The notes under the pieces were generated by a model. It did not search any database and had not been told where the DNA came from. It saw only the letters and a list, made by a program, of their open reading frames with translations. Below are positions 33,328 through 42,251 of a DNA stretch of 64,000 nucleotides, in pieces. The position numbers and the translations under genes were made by a program. The DNA lies in contig NZ_QUMQ01000001.1 of NCBI RefSeq assembly GCF_003387075.1, forward strand, positions 1,550,001 through 1,614,000, written 5' to 3'. The stretch is from Asanoa ferruginea (GTDB lineage Bacteria; Actinomycetota; Actinomycetes; Mycobacteriales; Micromonosporaceae). Every line of letters starts with the position of its first letter. The stretch's first letter is position 1.

Positions 33328-34317
33328 GTGGACCTGACCACCTTCTGGTTCGGCGCGATCGCCTTCCTGTTCGTCGGCTACTTCGTGCTGGAGGGCTTCG
33401 ACTTCGGCGTCGGTGTGCTGATGCGCACGATGGGCCGCGACGACGCCGAGCGGCGCCTGCTGCTGGGCACCATCGGCCCGGTCTGGGACGGCAACGAGGT
33501 CTGGCTGATCACCGGGACCGGTGCCATGTTCGCGGCCTTCCCGCACTGGTACGCCAGCGTGTTCTCCGGTTTCTACCTGCCGATGCTGCTGATCCTGCTC
33601 GCGCTGATCGTGCGCGGGGTGGCCATCGAATTCCGCGGCAAGCGCCCGGACCACGCCTGGCGGGCCCGCTGGGACCTGGCCATCCTGGTCGGCTCATTGC
33701 TGCCGGCGCTGCTCTGGGGCCTGGTCTTCGCCAACATCGTGCGCGGTGTGCCGCTGGCCGCCGACCACGACTACGCCGGCGGCCTGACCGACCTGCTCAA
33801 CCCGTTCGCGCTGCTCGGCGCGGCCACCTTCGGCGCGGTGTTCGTGTTGCACGGGGCGGTGTTCGTGGCGCTCAAGACGACCGGCGAGGTGCGCGACCGG
33901 GCCAACACGCTGGCGTCCCGGTTCGGCCCGGTCGCCGTCGCGCTGCTGCTGGGGTTCCTGGCCTGGATGCTGATCGGCGTGCGGCGCGACCCGGTCGCGG
34001 CCGGGCTCGGCATCGCCGCGGCCGTCGCCGCCGTGGCCGCGCTGGGCGCCAACCGGCGGCGGCGGGAGGGCTGGGCGTTCGCCGGCACCGCGGCCGCGAT
34101 CGGGCTCACCGTGGTCGCGCTGTTCACCGCGCTCTACCCCGCGGTGCTGCCGTCGACCACCGACCCGGCCGGGACGCTGACGGTCGCCAACGCGGCTGCC
34201 AGCGCGTACCCCCTGAAGGTCATGACCGTGGTGGCCGGGGTGTTCCTGCCGCTGGTGCTGCTCTACCAGGGCTGGACCTACTGGGTGTTCCGCAAGCGGT
34301 TGGCGGTCACACGATAG
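33328..34317 (+). CDS. cydB: Cytochrome bd oxidase subunit II
   Basis: 329 residues from GTG 33328 (GGGAG upstream). It begins TTFWFGAIAFLFVGYFVLEGFDFGVG and contains GPVWDGNEVWLITG and FPHWYASVFSGFYLPM, all CydB hallmarks, with eight or so transmembrane segments. Forms the bd complex with CydA. It overlaps the convergent SDR gene by 11 nt. Confidence 0.96.
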   Translation: MDLTTFWFGAIAFLFVGYFVLEGFDFGVGVLMRTMGRDDAERRLLLGTIGPVWDGNEVWLITGTGAMFAAFPHWYASVFSGFYLPMLLILLALIVRGVAIEFRGKRPDHAWRARWDLAILVGSLLPALLWGLVFANIVRGVPLAADHDYAGGLTDLLNPFALLGAATFGAVFVLHGAVFVALKTTGEVRDRANTLASRFGPVAVALLLGFLAWMLIGVRRDPVAAGLGIAAAVAAVAALGANRRRREGWAFAGTAAAIGLTVVALFTALYPAVLPSTTDPAGTLTVANAAASAYPLKVMTVVAGVFLPLVLLYQGWTYWVFRKRLAVTR

Positions 34318-35068
34318 TGCCGCCGCCATCGACGACGATCGTGGCGCCGGTGATGTAGCCGGCGCCCGGCGAGGCCAGGAAGACGACCGTGGCGGCGAAC
34401 TCCATCGGGTCGCCGGCGCGGCCGGCGGGCACCTGGGCGATCCGCTGCTCGTAGTAGCCGTCGGGGTATTGGTCGGTCATCTCCGACGGGAAGAAGCCCG
34501 GGGCGATCGCGTTGACCCGGATCCCCTTGCGGCCGGTCCACTGCGCGGCCAGGTCGCGGGTCAGGCCCAGCAGGCCGGCCTTGGCGCTGGAGTAGGCGGC
34601 CTGCGGCATGCCGGCCGAGACCAGCCCGAGCACGCTGGAGATGTTGATGATCGAGCCGCCGTCGGTCATGTGCTTCGCGGCGGCCTGCGCCATCCAGTAG
34701 GAGCCCATCAGGTTGATGTCGAGGACCTGGCGGTATTCGTCGGGCGTTTCCCGGGATGCCGGCACGGCGGTGCCGATGCCGGCGTTGTTGACCAGGATGT
34801 CGAGCCGGCCGAAGTGCTCGACCGCCGCGGCGGCCAGGGCCTTGCAGGCGTCGGGGTCGGAGACGTCGGTTGGCACCGCGTGTGCCTTGCCGCCGGCCTG
34901 CTCCACCAGGGCGACCGTCTGGGTGAGCCGGTCGGCGCGGCGGCCGGCGACGACCACCTCGGCGCCCGCCTCGGCGAGCCCGACCGCGGTGGCCAGGCCC
35001 AGGCCACTCGAGGCGCCCGTGACGATCGCGACCTTCCGGTCGAGCCGGAACTGGTCGAGCACACCCAT
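34307..35068 (-). CDS. SDR-family oxidoreductase
   Basis: 253 residues, ATG start. Classical SDR of the gluconate 5-dehydrogenase/FabG-like type: VTGASSGLGLATAVGL, NNAG, INISSVLG, YSSAKAGLLGLT, and the C-terminal FLASPGAGYITGATIVVDGG. NAD(P)-dependent; substrate unknown. It follows the acylphosphatase gene 13 nt downstream on the same strand, so the two may be co-transcribed. Confidence 0.88.
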   Translation of the reverse strand: MGVLDQFRLDRKVAIVTGASSGLGLATAVGLAEAGAEVVVAGRRADRLTQTVALVEQAGGKAHAVPTDVSDPDACKALAAAAVEHFGRLDILVNNAGIGTAVPASRETPDEYRQVLDINLMGSYWMAQAAAKHMTDGGSIINISSVLGLVSAGMPQAAYSSAKAGLLGLTRDLAAQWTGRKGIRVNAIAPGFFPSEMTDQYPDGYYEQRIAQVPAGRAGDPMEFAATVVFLASPGAGYITGATIVVDGGGTIV

Positions 35069-35081
35069 GTCGTTCCCTCCG

Positions 35082-35360
35082 TCAGCGAGGCGTCGGCAGC
35101 ACGGTGAAGGTGTCGGCGCCTTCCGGCGGTTCGTCGGTCACCGTGGTGTCGTAGACCACCGCGTCGGGCGGCCCTTTGCGAGTCCATTTCACCATGCGGT
35201 CGACGGCGTCCGGCGACCCCTCGAAGGCCGCCTCGACGGTGCCGTCGGCGAGGTTGCGGACCCAGCCGGTGACGCCGGCCGCGTGCGCCTCGCGCCGGCA
35301 GGTGTCGCGGAAGAAGACGCCCTGCACCCGACCGGACACGACCACCCGACGTCTGATCAT
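35082..35360 (-). CDS. acyP: Acylphosphatase
   Basis: 92 residues, the family's usual size. [19 protein letters not shown] contains the phosphate-binding loop GRVQGVFFR with its catalytic Arg, and [25 protein letters not shown] holds the catalytic Asn. It hydrolyses acyl phosphates in the cytoplasm. Confidence 0.95.
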   Translation of the reverse strand: MIRRRVVVSGRVQGVFFRDTCRREAHAAGVTGWVRNLADGTVEAAFEGSPDAVDRMVKWTRKGPPDAVVYDTTVTDEPPEGADTFTVLPTPR

Positions 35361-35398
35361 TTATTTATTGTCGGACCAGCGGGATAGCTTTAGCGGCG

Positions 35399-35986
35399 AT
35401 GGACGCCGATTCGTGGGACCGCAGATACGCCGAGGCCGACCTGGTCTGGAGCGCCGACCCCAACCAGTTCGTCGCCGCCGAGTTGGCCGACCTGCCGCCG
35501 GGCAGCGCGATCGACCTGGCCGCGGGTGAGGGCCGCAACGCGCTCTGGCTGGCCAGCCTGGGCTGGCGGGTGACCGCGGTCGACTTCTCCGCGGTGGCGC
35601 TCGACAAGGGCCGGCAGATCGCCGAGGCGCGCGCGCTCGACGTCGAGTGGGTGCACGCCGACCTCACCGACTACACCCCGGCGGCGGCCGACCTGGTGCT
35701 GATCGCCTACCTCCAGGTGCCGCCGGCGCTGTGGGAGCCGGTGCTGGCCCGGGCCGTCGCGGCGGTCGCGCCGGGCGGCACCCTGCTGCTGGTCGGGCAC
35801 GACGCGACCAACCTCACCGAGGGCACCGGCGGGCCGCAAGACCTCGAGCGGCTCTGGTCGGTCGACGGCATCGTCGCCACGCTCGGTGACCTGCGGGTGC
35901 GCCGCGCCGAGCGGGTGCGCCGCCCGGTGGCCGGCAAGCCCGACGCGATCGACACGCTGGTCCGCGCGGAGCGGCCGCCGGCATGA
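35399..35986 (+). CDS. Class I SAM-dependent methyltransferase (TehB-like)
   Basis: 195 residues, ATG start. SAIDLAAGEGRNALWLASLGWRVTAVDFS is the AdoMet-binding motif I and post-I acidic strand, preceded by WDRRYAEADLVWSADPNQFV, a TehB/small-molecule methyltransferase opening. The substrate is unknown. Its stop overlaps the start of the MFS gene by 4 nt, so they are translated together. Confidence 0.88.
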   Translation: MDADSWDRRYAEADLVWSADPNQFVAAELADLPPGSAIDLAAGEGRNALWLASLGWRVTAVDFSAVALDKGRQIAEARALDVEWVHADLTDYTPAAADLVLIAYLQVPPALWEPVLARAVAAVAPGGTLLLVGHDATNLTEGTGGPQDLERLWSVDGIVATLGDLRVRRAERVRRPVAGKPDAIDTLVRAERPPA

Positions 35987-37287
35987 CCGCGACCCCGGCC
36001 TCGATCAAGCGGATCTACTACGTCCTCACCGTCGGCAACACGCTCGCCGCGTCGCTGATCTGGGGCATCAACACGATCTTCCTGCTCGACGCCGGGCTCA
36101 ACAACCTCGAGGCGTTCGCCGCCAACGCGTTCTTCACCGCCGGCATGGTGCTCTTCGAGGTGCCCACCGGCATCGTCGCCGACCTGCGCGGCCGGCGCGC
36201 CTCGTTCCTGCTCGGCACGCTCACGCTGGCCGTCACCACCGCGCTCTACGTGCTGCTCTGGCACCTCGAAGCGCCGTTCTGGCAGTGGGCGGTGGTCTCC
36301 GCGCTGCTCGGCCTGGGCTTCACGTTCTTCTCCGGCGCCACCGAGGCCTGGCTGGTCGACGCGCTGACGGCGACCGGCTTCGACGGCCAACTCGACGCGG
36401 TCTTCGGCCGGGCCCAGGTGTTCTCCGGCGTGGCGATGCTGACCGGCTCGGTCGCCGGCGGCTACCTGGCCCAGCTCACCAACCTCGGCGTCCCGTTCGT
36501 GGTCCGGGCCGGCGTGCTGGTGGTGATGTTCGTGGTGGCCGCCGTCGTGATGCGCGACATCGGCTTCACCCCCGACCGCGGCGGCCGCCCGCTCGCCGAG
36601 ATCCGCCGCATCGTCCGCGACTCGGTCGACTACGGCCTGCGCGTCCCGACCGTGCGCTACCTGATGCTGGCGGCCCCGTTCTTCGGCGGCGTCGGCGTCT
36701 ACGTCTTCTACGCGCTCCAGCCCTACCTGCTCAAGCTCTACGGCGACCCACACGCCTACGGCGTGGCCGGCCTGGTCGCGGCGATCCTGGCCGGCTCGCA
36801 GATCGCCGGCGGCTTCCTGGCCACCTGGGTCCGGTCGCTGTTCCGCCGCCGCACCTCGGCTCTGATCGTGGCTCAGGTGGTCAGCGTCGCCGTGGTCCTG
36901 CTGATGGGCCTGGTCGCCAGCTTCTGGGTGGTGCTGGCCCTGATCGTGGTCTGGGGGCTGCTCAACTCGGCGACGATGCCGATCCGCCAGGCCTTCCTCA
37001 ACGGCCTGATCCCGTCGCGCCAGCGGGCCACGATCCTGTCCTTCGACTCGCTGATGAGCTCGACCGGCGGCGTGGTCGCCCAACCCGTCCTGGGCCGCGT
37101 CGCCGACGTCTGGAGCTACCCCGCGTCCTATGTGGTCAGCGGCGTCATCTCCGCTTTCGCCCTGCCGTTCCTGGCCCTGGCCCGCGCCCAACACACCCCG
37201 ACCGACACCGCGGTGACCACCACCGGCGCTCCGCTCCCGACGCCGGAGGCGGATCAGCCCACCGCTGAGGCCGCCGCCCCTCGCTAG
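35983..37287 (+). CDS. MFS transporter
   Basis: 434 residues, twelve transmembrane segments. VPTGIVADLRGRRASFLLGT is the motif A loop between segments 2 and 3; GLVAAILAGSQIAGGFLATWV and a second motif-like loop before FRRRTSALIV follow. The last 35 residues are a Pro/Ala/Thr tail. It may export the product of the methyltransferase encoded upstream; this is inference from overlap. It converges on the DUF4240 gene with a 4-nt overlap. Confidence 0.88.
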   Translation: MTATPASIKRIYYVLTVGNTLAASLIWGINTIFLLDAGLNNLEAFAANAFFTAGMVLFEVPTGIVADLRGRRASFLLGTLTLAVTTALYVLLWHLEAPFWQWAVVSALLGLGFTFFSGATEAWLVDALTATGFDGQLDAVFGRAQVFSGVAMLTGSVAGGYLAQLTNLGVPFVVRAGVLVVMFVVAAVVMRDIGFTPDRGGRPLAEIRRIVRDSVDYGLRVPTVRYLMLAAPFFGGVGVYVFYALQPYLLKLYGDPHAYGVAGLVAAILAGSQIAGGFLATWVRSLFRRRTSALIVAQVVSVAVVLLMGLVASFWVVLALIVVWGLLNSATMPIRQAFLNGLIPSRQRATILSFDSLMSSTGGVVAQPVLGRVADVWSYPASYVVSGVISAFALPFLALARAQHTPTDTAVTTTGAPLPTPEADQPTAEAAAPR

Positions 37288-37823
37288 TCATCACTCCAGG
37301 GCCGGGTGATCCACCTGTTGGCGTCGAGATACCCGGCGATCCGCGGGAAACAACGCCGCACTTCGCGCTCGTCGGTGAGGTCGATCGCCGCGCCGGCGAG
37401 TTCCGCCGGGCCGGGCCGGTCATCCATCGCTGGCGGGCAGCCCAACCGGGCGATGTGGGCTTCGACGGGCAGCCCGCAGAACCAGTCGATCCGGGCGTTG
37501 TGCCGGTCGGCCATCAGCTCGACCAGCCGATCCGGATCCGTCTTGACCCGCTCCAGCACGGCTCGCCCGTGGGAGACGATCCAGTCCTGCACCAGCATGA
37601 AGTCTTCGTCGTCGACGCCACCGAAGAGCAGGCTCGCCGCGTTCCTGATCGGCCAGGTGAAGGCCTCGTCCTGCGCGCGGAACCACAGCTCCTCGTAGTC
37701 CAGGATCTCCTGCTCGCTCAGAGCACGCAGGCGCCGCAGGATCAACTGGGCTACGCGTTCGGTGTCGGGTCCGGCTGCCAGGCGGCACTCGTCGACGATC
37801 TGCCAGAAGCCCTCTTCGTTCAC
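37284..37823 (-). CDS. DUF4240-domain protein
   Basis: 179 residues from GTG 37823, which has GGAGGG upstream (that sequence makes an earlier ATG at 37838 less likely). NEEGFWQIVDECR at the start and LDYEELWFRAQDEAFTWPIRNAASLLFGGVDDEDFMLVQDWIVSHGR match DUF4240, a small soluble all-helical domain of unknown function common in actinomycetes. Stand-alone gene between convergent and divergent neighbours. Confidence 0.85.
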   Translation of the reverse strand: MNEEGFWQIVDECRLAAGPDTERVAQLILRRLRALSEQEILDYEELWFRAQDEAFTWPIRNAASLLFGGVDDEDFMLVQDWIVSHGRAVLERVKTDPDRLVELMADRHNARIDWFCGLPVEAHIARLGCPPAMDDRPGPAELAGAAIDLTDEREVRRCFPRIAGYLDANRWITRPWSDD

Positions 37824-37883
37824 AGCGCGACCCTCCATAACCGGGCCGTGCCCCGCGGCCGACGAGCACCGTACGCTATGCCG

Positions 37884-39950
37884 ATGACCGAGCCCGTCGT
37901 GCTGGCCGCCGCGGGCGCGGCCGTGATCCTCGATGTCTCCGGCCCCGGCCTGCCCCGCGTGCTGCACTGGGGCGCCGACCCCGGGCCGCTCGACGAAGCC
38001 GACCTGCGCGCGCTGGTCGCGGCCGCGGGCGGCGACGTCGCCTCCGCCGCAGACGGGCCGCTCCAGCCGGTTGGCGGCATGCCGTTGCTGCCGACCCAGT
38101 GGGACGGCTGGGCCGGCCGCCCGGGCGTCACCGGCGACCGCGCCGGACGCTGGCCCTACCTGCGGCTCGCCCGCGACGGCGCGGTGCGGGTGAGCGCCGA
38201 CGAGGTGGTCGCCGAGGGCGTCGACGAGACGGCCGGCGTGCGGGTGCGCGCCGAGATCCGGCTAGACCCGCACGGCGTGCTCCAGGTGCGGCACACGCTC
38301 ACCAACACCGGCGCCGACGAGTTCAGCGTCGCCGCGCTGCGCGCCCTGCTGCCGCTGCCGGACCGGGCCACCGAGGTGCTCGACTTCACCGGGCGCTGGG
38401 GGTTGGAGCGGCAACCGCAGCGGCGCCCGCTCGGCAACGGCACCCACGCCCGGGAAAGCCGCCGCGGTCGCACCGGCCACGACGCGACACCGCTGCTCAT
38501 CGCCGGGACCGACGGGTTCGGTTTCGCCGCCGGCGAAGCCTGGGCCGTCCACATCGGATGGAGCGGCGGGCACGAGGAATACGCCGAGCGTATCTCCGGC
38601 GCCACCGCTGTGCTGGGCGGCGGCGAGTTGCTGGAGCCCGGCGAGGTCCGCCTCGGTCCGGGCGAGACCTATGCCACGCCCACCGCCTACTTCGCCTGGT
38701 CAGACCAGGGGCTCGACGGGCTGAGCGGCCGCCTGCACCGGATGGTCCGCGACCGGCCGAGCCACCCGCGGAGCCCGCGGCCGCTGACCCTCAACGTCTG
38801 GGAAGCCGTCTACTTCGACCACGACCTCGACCGCCTCACCGCACTCGCCGACCTCGCCGCCCGGGTGGGTGTGGAGCGGTTCGTGCTCGACGACGGCTGG
38901 TTCCCGGGGCGCCGCGACGACACGGCTGGCCTCGGTGACTGGATCGTCGACCCCGCTGTCTGGCCCGAGGGACTGCACCCACTGGTCGACCACGTCCGGG
39001 CCCGCGGCATGCGGTTCGGCCTCTGGTTCGAGCCGGAGATGGTCAACCCCGACTCCGACCTGGCCCGCGCCCACCCGGAATGGATCTTGGCCACAGAGCA
39101 CCGGTTGCCCCGGCCGTGGCGGCATCAGCAGGTCCTAGACGTGGCCCGGCCGGAGGTCGCCGACTACCTCTTCACCCGGATCGACGCGCTGGTCACCGAA
39201 TACCGCCTCGACTATCTCAAGTGGGACCACAATCGCGACCTGCTGGAGGCGGCCCGCGACGGCGTGGCCGGCGTGCACCGGCAGACCGCGGCCGTCTACC
39301 GGCTGCTCGACCGGCTCCGCGAGGCCCACCCGGGCCTGGAGATCGAGTCGTGCGCGTCCGGCGGCGGCCGGATCGACCTCGGCATCCTGGCCCGCACCGA
39401 CCGGGTCTGGACCTCCGACTCCAACGACGCCCTCGACCGGCAGCAGATCCAGCGCTGGACCGGCCTGTTGCTGCCGCCCGAGCTGATGGGCAGCCACGTC
39501 GGCCCGAGCCCCGCGCACACCACCGGGCGCAGCGCCGGCCTGGCGTTCCGCTGCGCGACAGCACTGTTCGGCCACGCCGGCATCGAGTGGGACGTCAGCA
39601 CCTGCACCGAGGCCGAACTCGAGTCGCTCACCGAGTGGGCGACGCTCTACAAGCGACTCCGTCCTGTCCTCCACAATGGTCGTCCGGTGCACGGTGACGT
39701 CGACGGTGTGGTCACCGACGACGCCGCGGTCTTCGTCTACGCGCAACTCGACAACCCGGCCGAGCTGCGCCCGCGCCGGGTCAGGCTGCCCGGCCTCGCC
39801 GCCGACCGCCGCTACGAGGTGACCCGCTGCTGGGGCGAGGAGGCCGCCGGCGCGACCCTGACCGGCCGGGCACTGGCGACGGTCGGCATCCAGGTGCCAC
39901 CACTGCGTCCTGAGCAGGCCATCGTCTTCGAGGTAAGGCCGAGCCACTAG
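37884..39950 (+). CDS. Alpha-galactosidase (glycoside hydrolase family 36)
   Basis: 688 residues from ATG 37884 (ATG 37878 equally possible). N-terminal beta-sandwich domain, then a TIM barrel. DYLKWDHNRDL holds the nucleophile Asp, and VWTSDSNDALDRQQIQRW the acid/base Asp; ESCASGGGRIDLG and FGLWFEPEMVNPDSDLA are further GH36 signatures. No signal peptide is visible, so it should act in the cytoplasm on imported alpha-galactosides. No transporter gene lies next to it. Confidence 0.93.
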   Translation: MTEPVVLAAAGAAVILDVSGPGLPRVLHWGADPGPLDEADLRALVAAAGGDVASAADGPLQPVGGMPLLPTQWDGWAGRPGVTGDRAGRWPYLRLARDGAVRVSADEVVAEGVDETAGVRVRAEIRLDPHGVLQVRHTLTNTGADEFSVAALRALLPLPDRATEVLDFTGRWGLERQPQRRPLGNGTHARESRRGRTGHDATPLLIAGTDGFGFAAGEAWAVHIGWSGGHEEYAERISGATAVLGGGELLEPGEVRLGPGETYATPTAYFAWSDQGLDGLSGRLHRMVRDRPSHPRSPRPLTLNVWEAVYFDHDLDRLTALADLAARVGVERFVLDDGWFPGRRDDTAGLGDWIVDPAVWPEGLHPLVDHVRARGMRFGLWFEPEMVNPDSDLARAHPEWILATEHRLPRPWRHQQVLDVARPEVADYLFTRIDALVTEYRLDYLKWDHNRDLLEAARDGVAGVHRQTAAVYRLLDRLREAHPGLEIESCASGGGRIDLGILARTDRVWTSDSNDALDRQQIQRWTGLLLPPELMGSHVGPSPAHTTGRSAGLAFRCATALFGHAGIEWDVSTCTEAELESLTEWATLYKRLRPVLHNGRPVHGDVDGVVTDDAAVFVYAQLDNPAELRPRRVRLPGLAADRRYEVTRCWGEEAAGATLTGRALATVGIQVPPLRPEQAIVFEVRPSH

Positions 39951-39954
39951 CCCG

Positions 39955-40680
39955 TCACCAGGGCACTGTTCCGGCGTCGTCGAAGAATCCGCCGGTCGGT
40001 CCGTCGTCGGGCAGGGTCGCGAGGTGAATCGCGATCGCCGCACCCTGTTGTGGTGTCCGGGCGCCCCGGAAGCCATTGAGGTCGGTAGCCGTGAAACCGG
40101 GGCAGCCGCAGTTGATCAGGATGTTGGTGTCGCTCAGTCCCTTGCCGTATTGGACGGTGAGGGCGTTGAGGAAGGTCTTCGACGCCAGATACGCGGCCGG
40201 AACCGGGCCCATGTCGATGCCGGGCGTGGTTTGCAGGGCGAACGAGCCCACGCTGCTCGACATGTTGACGATTCGCGGTGCTGCCGAGCCGCGCAACATG
40301 GGCAGCATCGCGTTGGTGACCCGGATGACGCCGATCACGTTGGTTTCCACGACAGCGCGCACGGTCGCGGGATCGACCGTGGTGGGCGTCTGCGGCATAC
40401 CGCCGGTGGTCGCGGCGTTGTTGACCAAAACGTCGAGCCCGCCGGCATGGTCGGCGATCAGCTCGGCCGCGGCGGCGACACTCGCGTCGTCGTCGACGTC
40501 GAGGGGCACGCCGAAGGCGTCGGTCCCGGCCGCGCGCAGCTTCTCCACCGCGGTCTCGCGGCGTTGTCGATCCCGCGCGCCCACGCAGACGCGCCAGCCG
40601 AGTGCCCCCAGGCCCGCCGCGATCTCGTACCCGATTCCCTTGTTCGCGCCGGTCACCAGCGCGATCGTCCGATCACTCAT
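39955..40680 (-). CDS. SDR-family oxidoreductase (carbonyl-reductase-like)
   Basis: 241 residues from ATG 40680. IALVTGANKGIGYEIAAGLGALGWRVCVGARD is the cofactor-binding start, followed by NNAATTGG, VNMSSSVGS and YLASKTFLNALTVQY with the catalytic Ser and Tyr. It diverges from a LysR-type regulator with a LysR box between them, so it is probably the regulated target. Confidence 0.88.
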   Translation of the reverse strand: MSDRTIALVTGANKGIGYEIAAGLGALGWRVCVGARDRQRRETAVEKLRAAGTDAFGVPLDVDDDASVAAAAELIADHAGGLDVLVNNAATTGGMPQTPTTVDPATVRAVVETNVIGVIRVTNAMLPMLRGSAAPRIVNMSSSVGSFALQTTPGIDMGPVPAAYLASKTFLNALTVQYGKGLSDTNILINCGCPGFTATDLNGFRGARTPQQGAAIAIHLATLPDDGPTGGFFDDAGTVPW

Positions 40681-40738
40681 GCCGTTGATCATGTTGCGGA
40701 CTCAAGTGGGGCGTCCAAGACCGATCGGGTGGACGGCG

Positions 40739-40753
40739 ATACCGCACCGGTAT
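40739..40753. promoter_or_regulatory. LysR-box (T-N11-A) dyad between SDR and LysR genes
   Basis: ATACCG-CAC-CGGTAT is a perfect 15-bp dyad that satisfies the T-N11-A rule of LysR-type binding sites. It lies 33 bases before the regulator start and 59 bases from the SDR start. Confidence 0.7.
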
Positions 40754-40785
40754 TGCCCCTGGTCGGCGGTGCCTACGATGGCGCC

Positions 40786-41610
40786 GTGGAGACCCGGGAG
40801 TTGCGATACTTCGTCGCCGTCGCAGAAGAGTCGCACTTCGGGCGGGCGGCACAACGGCTCGCGATGGCGCAGCCACCGCTGTCCCGGGCGATCCAGCAGC
40901 TCGAACGGCGTCTCGGAGTCGTTCTGCTGCACCGCACTGCTCGGGGGGTCACGTTGACCGAGGCCGGGTCGGTGCTCCTGCGCGAGGCCCGGCTCGCCCT
41001 CGAAGCGGTCGAAGCCGCCGAGCACCGCACCCGCCGCGCCGCTGCCGACCGGCCCGGTGTGGTGCTGGCCACCAAGGCAGGGGCATCCCGCGAACTGTTG
41101 TCGAAGCTGCTGGACGCCTACGTTGACGCAGTCGACGTGGTCCTGTGCGGGCCTGGCGAACCGGAAAGATTGCTCCGCAACGGGCGTGCCGACGTCGCTC
41201 TGCTCCACCGGCCCTACGACACGACGGCCGGATTCGACACCGAAGACCTGCACACCGAGCGGCAGGTCGTGGTCCTGCCCGCGGGGCACCCGCTCGCCGA
41301 CCGACCCCACCTGTCGATGGCCGAGGTCAACACCCTGACCGGCCTGCCCCTGCCGCGCTGGCCTCGACGGGATGGAAGTTATCCGGACGGCCCCGGCCCA
41401 CAGGTGCGCGACCATACCCAGCTCACCCAGCTCATCACGCTCGGCCGGGCCTGCGCGGTCATGCCCGAGTCGCTCCGAGCCCAGCTAGGCGACGATCACG
41501 CCATCGTGCCGGTGCCGGACGCACCGGCGGTCACGACCGTCATCGCCTGGCCACCACACAGCCGATCCAAGGCCGTCGCCGACCTCGTTCGCACCGCACA
41601 AAGCCTCTAG
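40786..41610 (+). CDS. LysR-family transcriptional regulator
   Basis: 274 residues from GTG 40786. The winged helix is standard: ETRELRYFVAVAEESHFGRAAQRLAMAQPPLSRAIQQLERRLGVVLLHRT. The effector domain is slightly short (family usually about 300). It probably activates the divergent SDR gene through the LysR box at 40739. It overlaps the end of the convergent response-regulator gene by 4 nt. Confidence 0.92.
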   Translation: METRELRYFVAVAEESHFGRAAQRLAMAQPPLSRAIQQLERRLGVVLLHRTARGVTLTEAGSVLLREARLALEAVEAAEHRTRRAAADRPGVVLATKAGASRELLSKLLDAYVDAVDVVLCGPGEPERLLRNGRADVALLHRPYDTTAGFDTEDLHTERQVVVLPAGHPLADRPHLSMAEVNTLTGLPLPRWPRRDGSYPDGPGPQVRDHTQLTQLITLGRACAVMPESLRAQLGDDHAIVPVPDAPAVTTVIAWPPHSRSKAVADLVRTAQSL

Positions 41611-42251
41611 CCCCTGAGGTAGGCCAGCACGGCCAGGACGCGGCGGTGGTCGTCGGCGGCCGGCGGCAGGTCGAGCTTGAGCAGGATGCTCGCGATGTGC
41701 TTGGCCACCGCCGCTTCGGAGACGACCAGCGCCCGGGCGATCGCCGCGTTGGAGCGGCCCTCGGCGATCAGGCCGAGCACCTCCCGCTCGCGCGGCGTCA
41801 GCCGGGTCAGCGGGTCCCGGCGCCGGCCGAGGAGCTGGGCCACCACCTCCGGGTCGACCGCCGCACCGCCGTTCGCGACCCGCACGAGCGCGTCCATGAA
41901 CTCCTCGACCCGGCCCACCCGGTGCTTGAGCAGATAACCGACGCCGCGGCCACCGCCGCTGTCGAGCAGTTCCGCGGCGTACGTCGGCTGCACGTATTGG
42001 CTGAGCACCAACACCGGCATTCCGGGGTACGCCGCCCGCAGCGCGACCGCCGCCCGCAACCCCTCGTCGGTGAAAGCGGGCGGCATCCGCACGTCGGTCA
42101 GCACCACGTCGGGCCGCTCGTGCGCGACGGCCGTGGTCAACGCCGCGGCATCGCCGACCGCGGCGACCACCTGGTGGCCGAACCGCTCGACGATCCCGAC
42201 CAGACCCTCGCGCAGCAGCACGGCGTCTTCGGCGACGACTATCCGGAGCAC
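41607..42251 (-). CDS. NarL/LuxR-type response regulator
   Basis: 214 residues from GTG 42251. Receiver domain first: LRIVVAEDAVLLREGL with phosphoacceptor D53 in LTDVRMPP. C-terminal LuxR helix-turn-helix: LTPREREVLGLIAEGRSNAAIARALVVSEAAVAKHIASIL. It overlaps the sensor-kinase gene by 13 nt and faces, beyond it, the divergent MacB-type exporter, the likely target. Confidence 0.9.
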   Translation of the reverse strand: MLRIVVAEDAVLLREGLVGIVERFGHQVVAAVGDAAALTTAVAHERPDVVLTDVRMPPAFTDEGLRAAVALRAAYPGMPVLVLSQYVQPTYAAELLDSGGGRGVGYLLKHRVGRVEEFMDALVRVANGGAAVDPEVVAQLLGRRRDPLTRLTPREREVLGLIAEGRSNAAIARALVVSEAAVAKHIASILLKLDLPPAADDHRRVLAVLAYLRG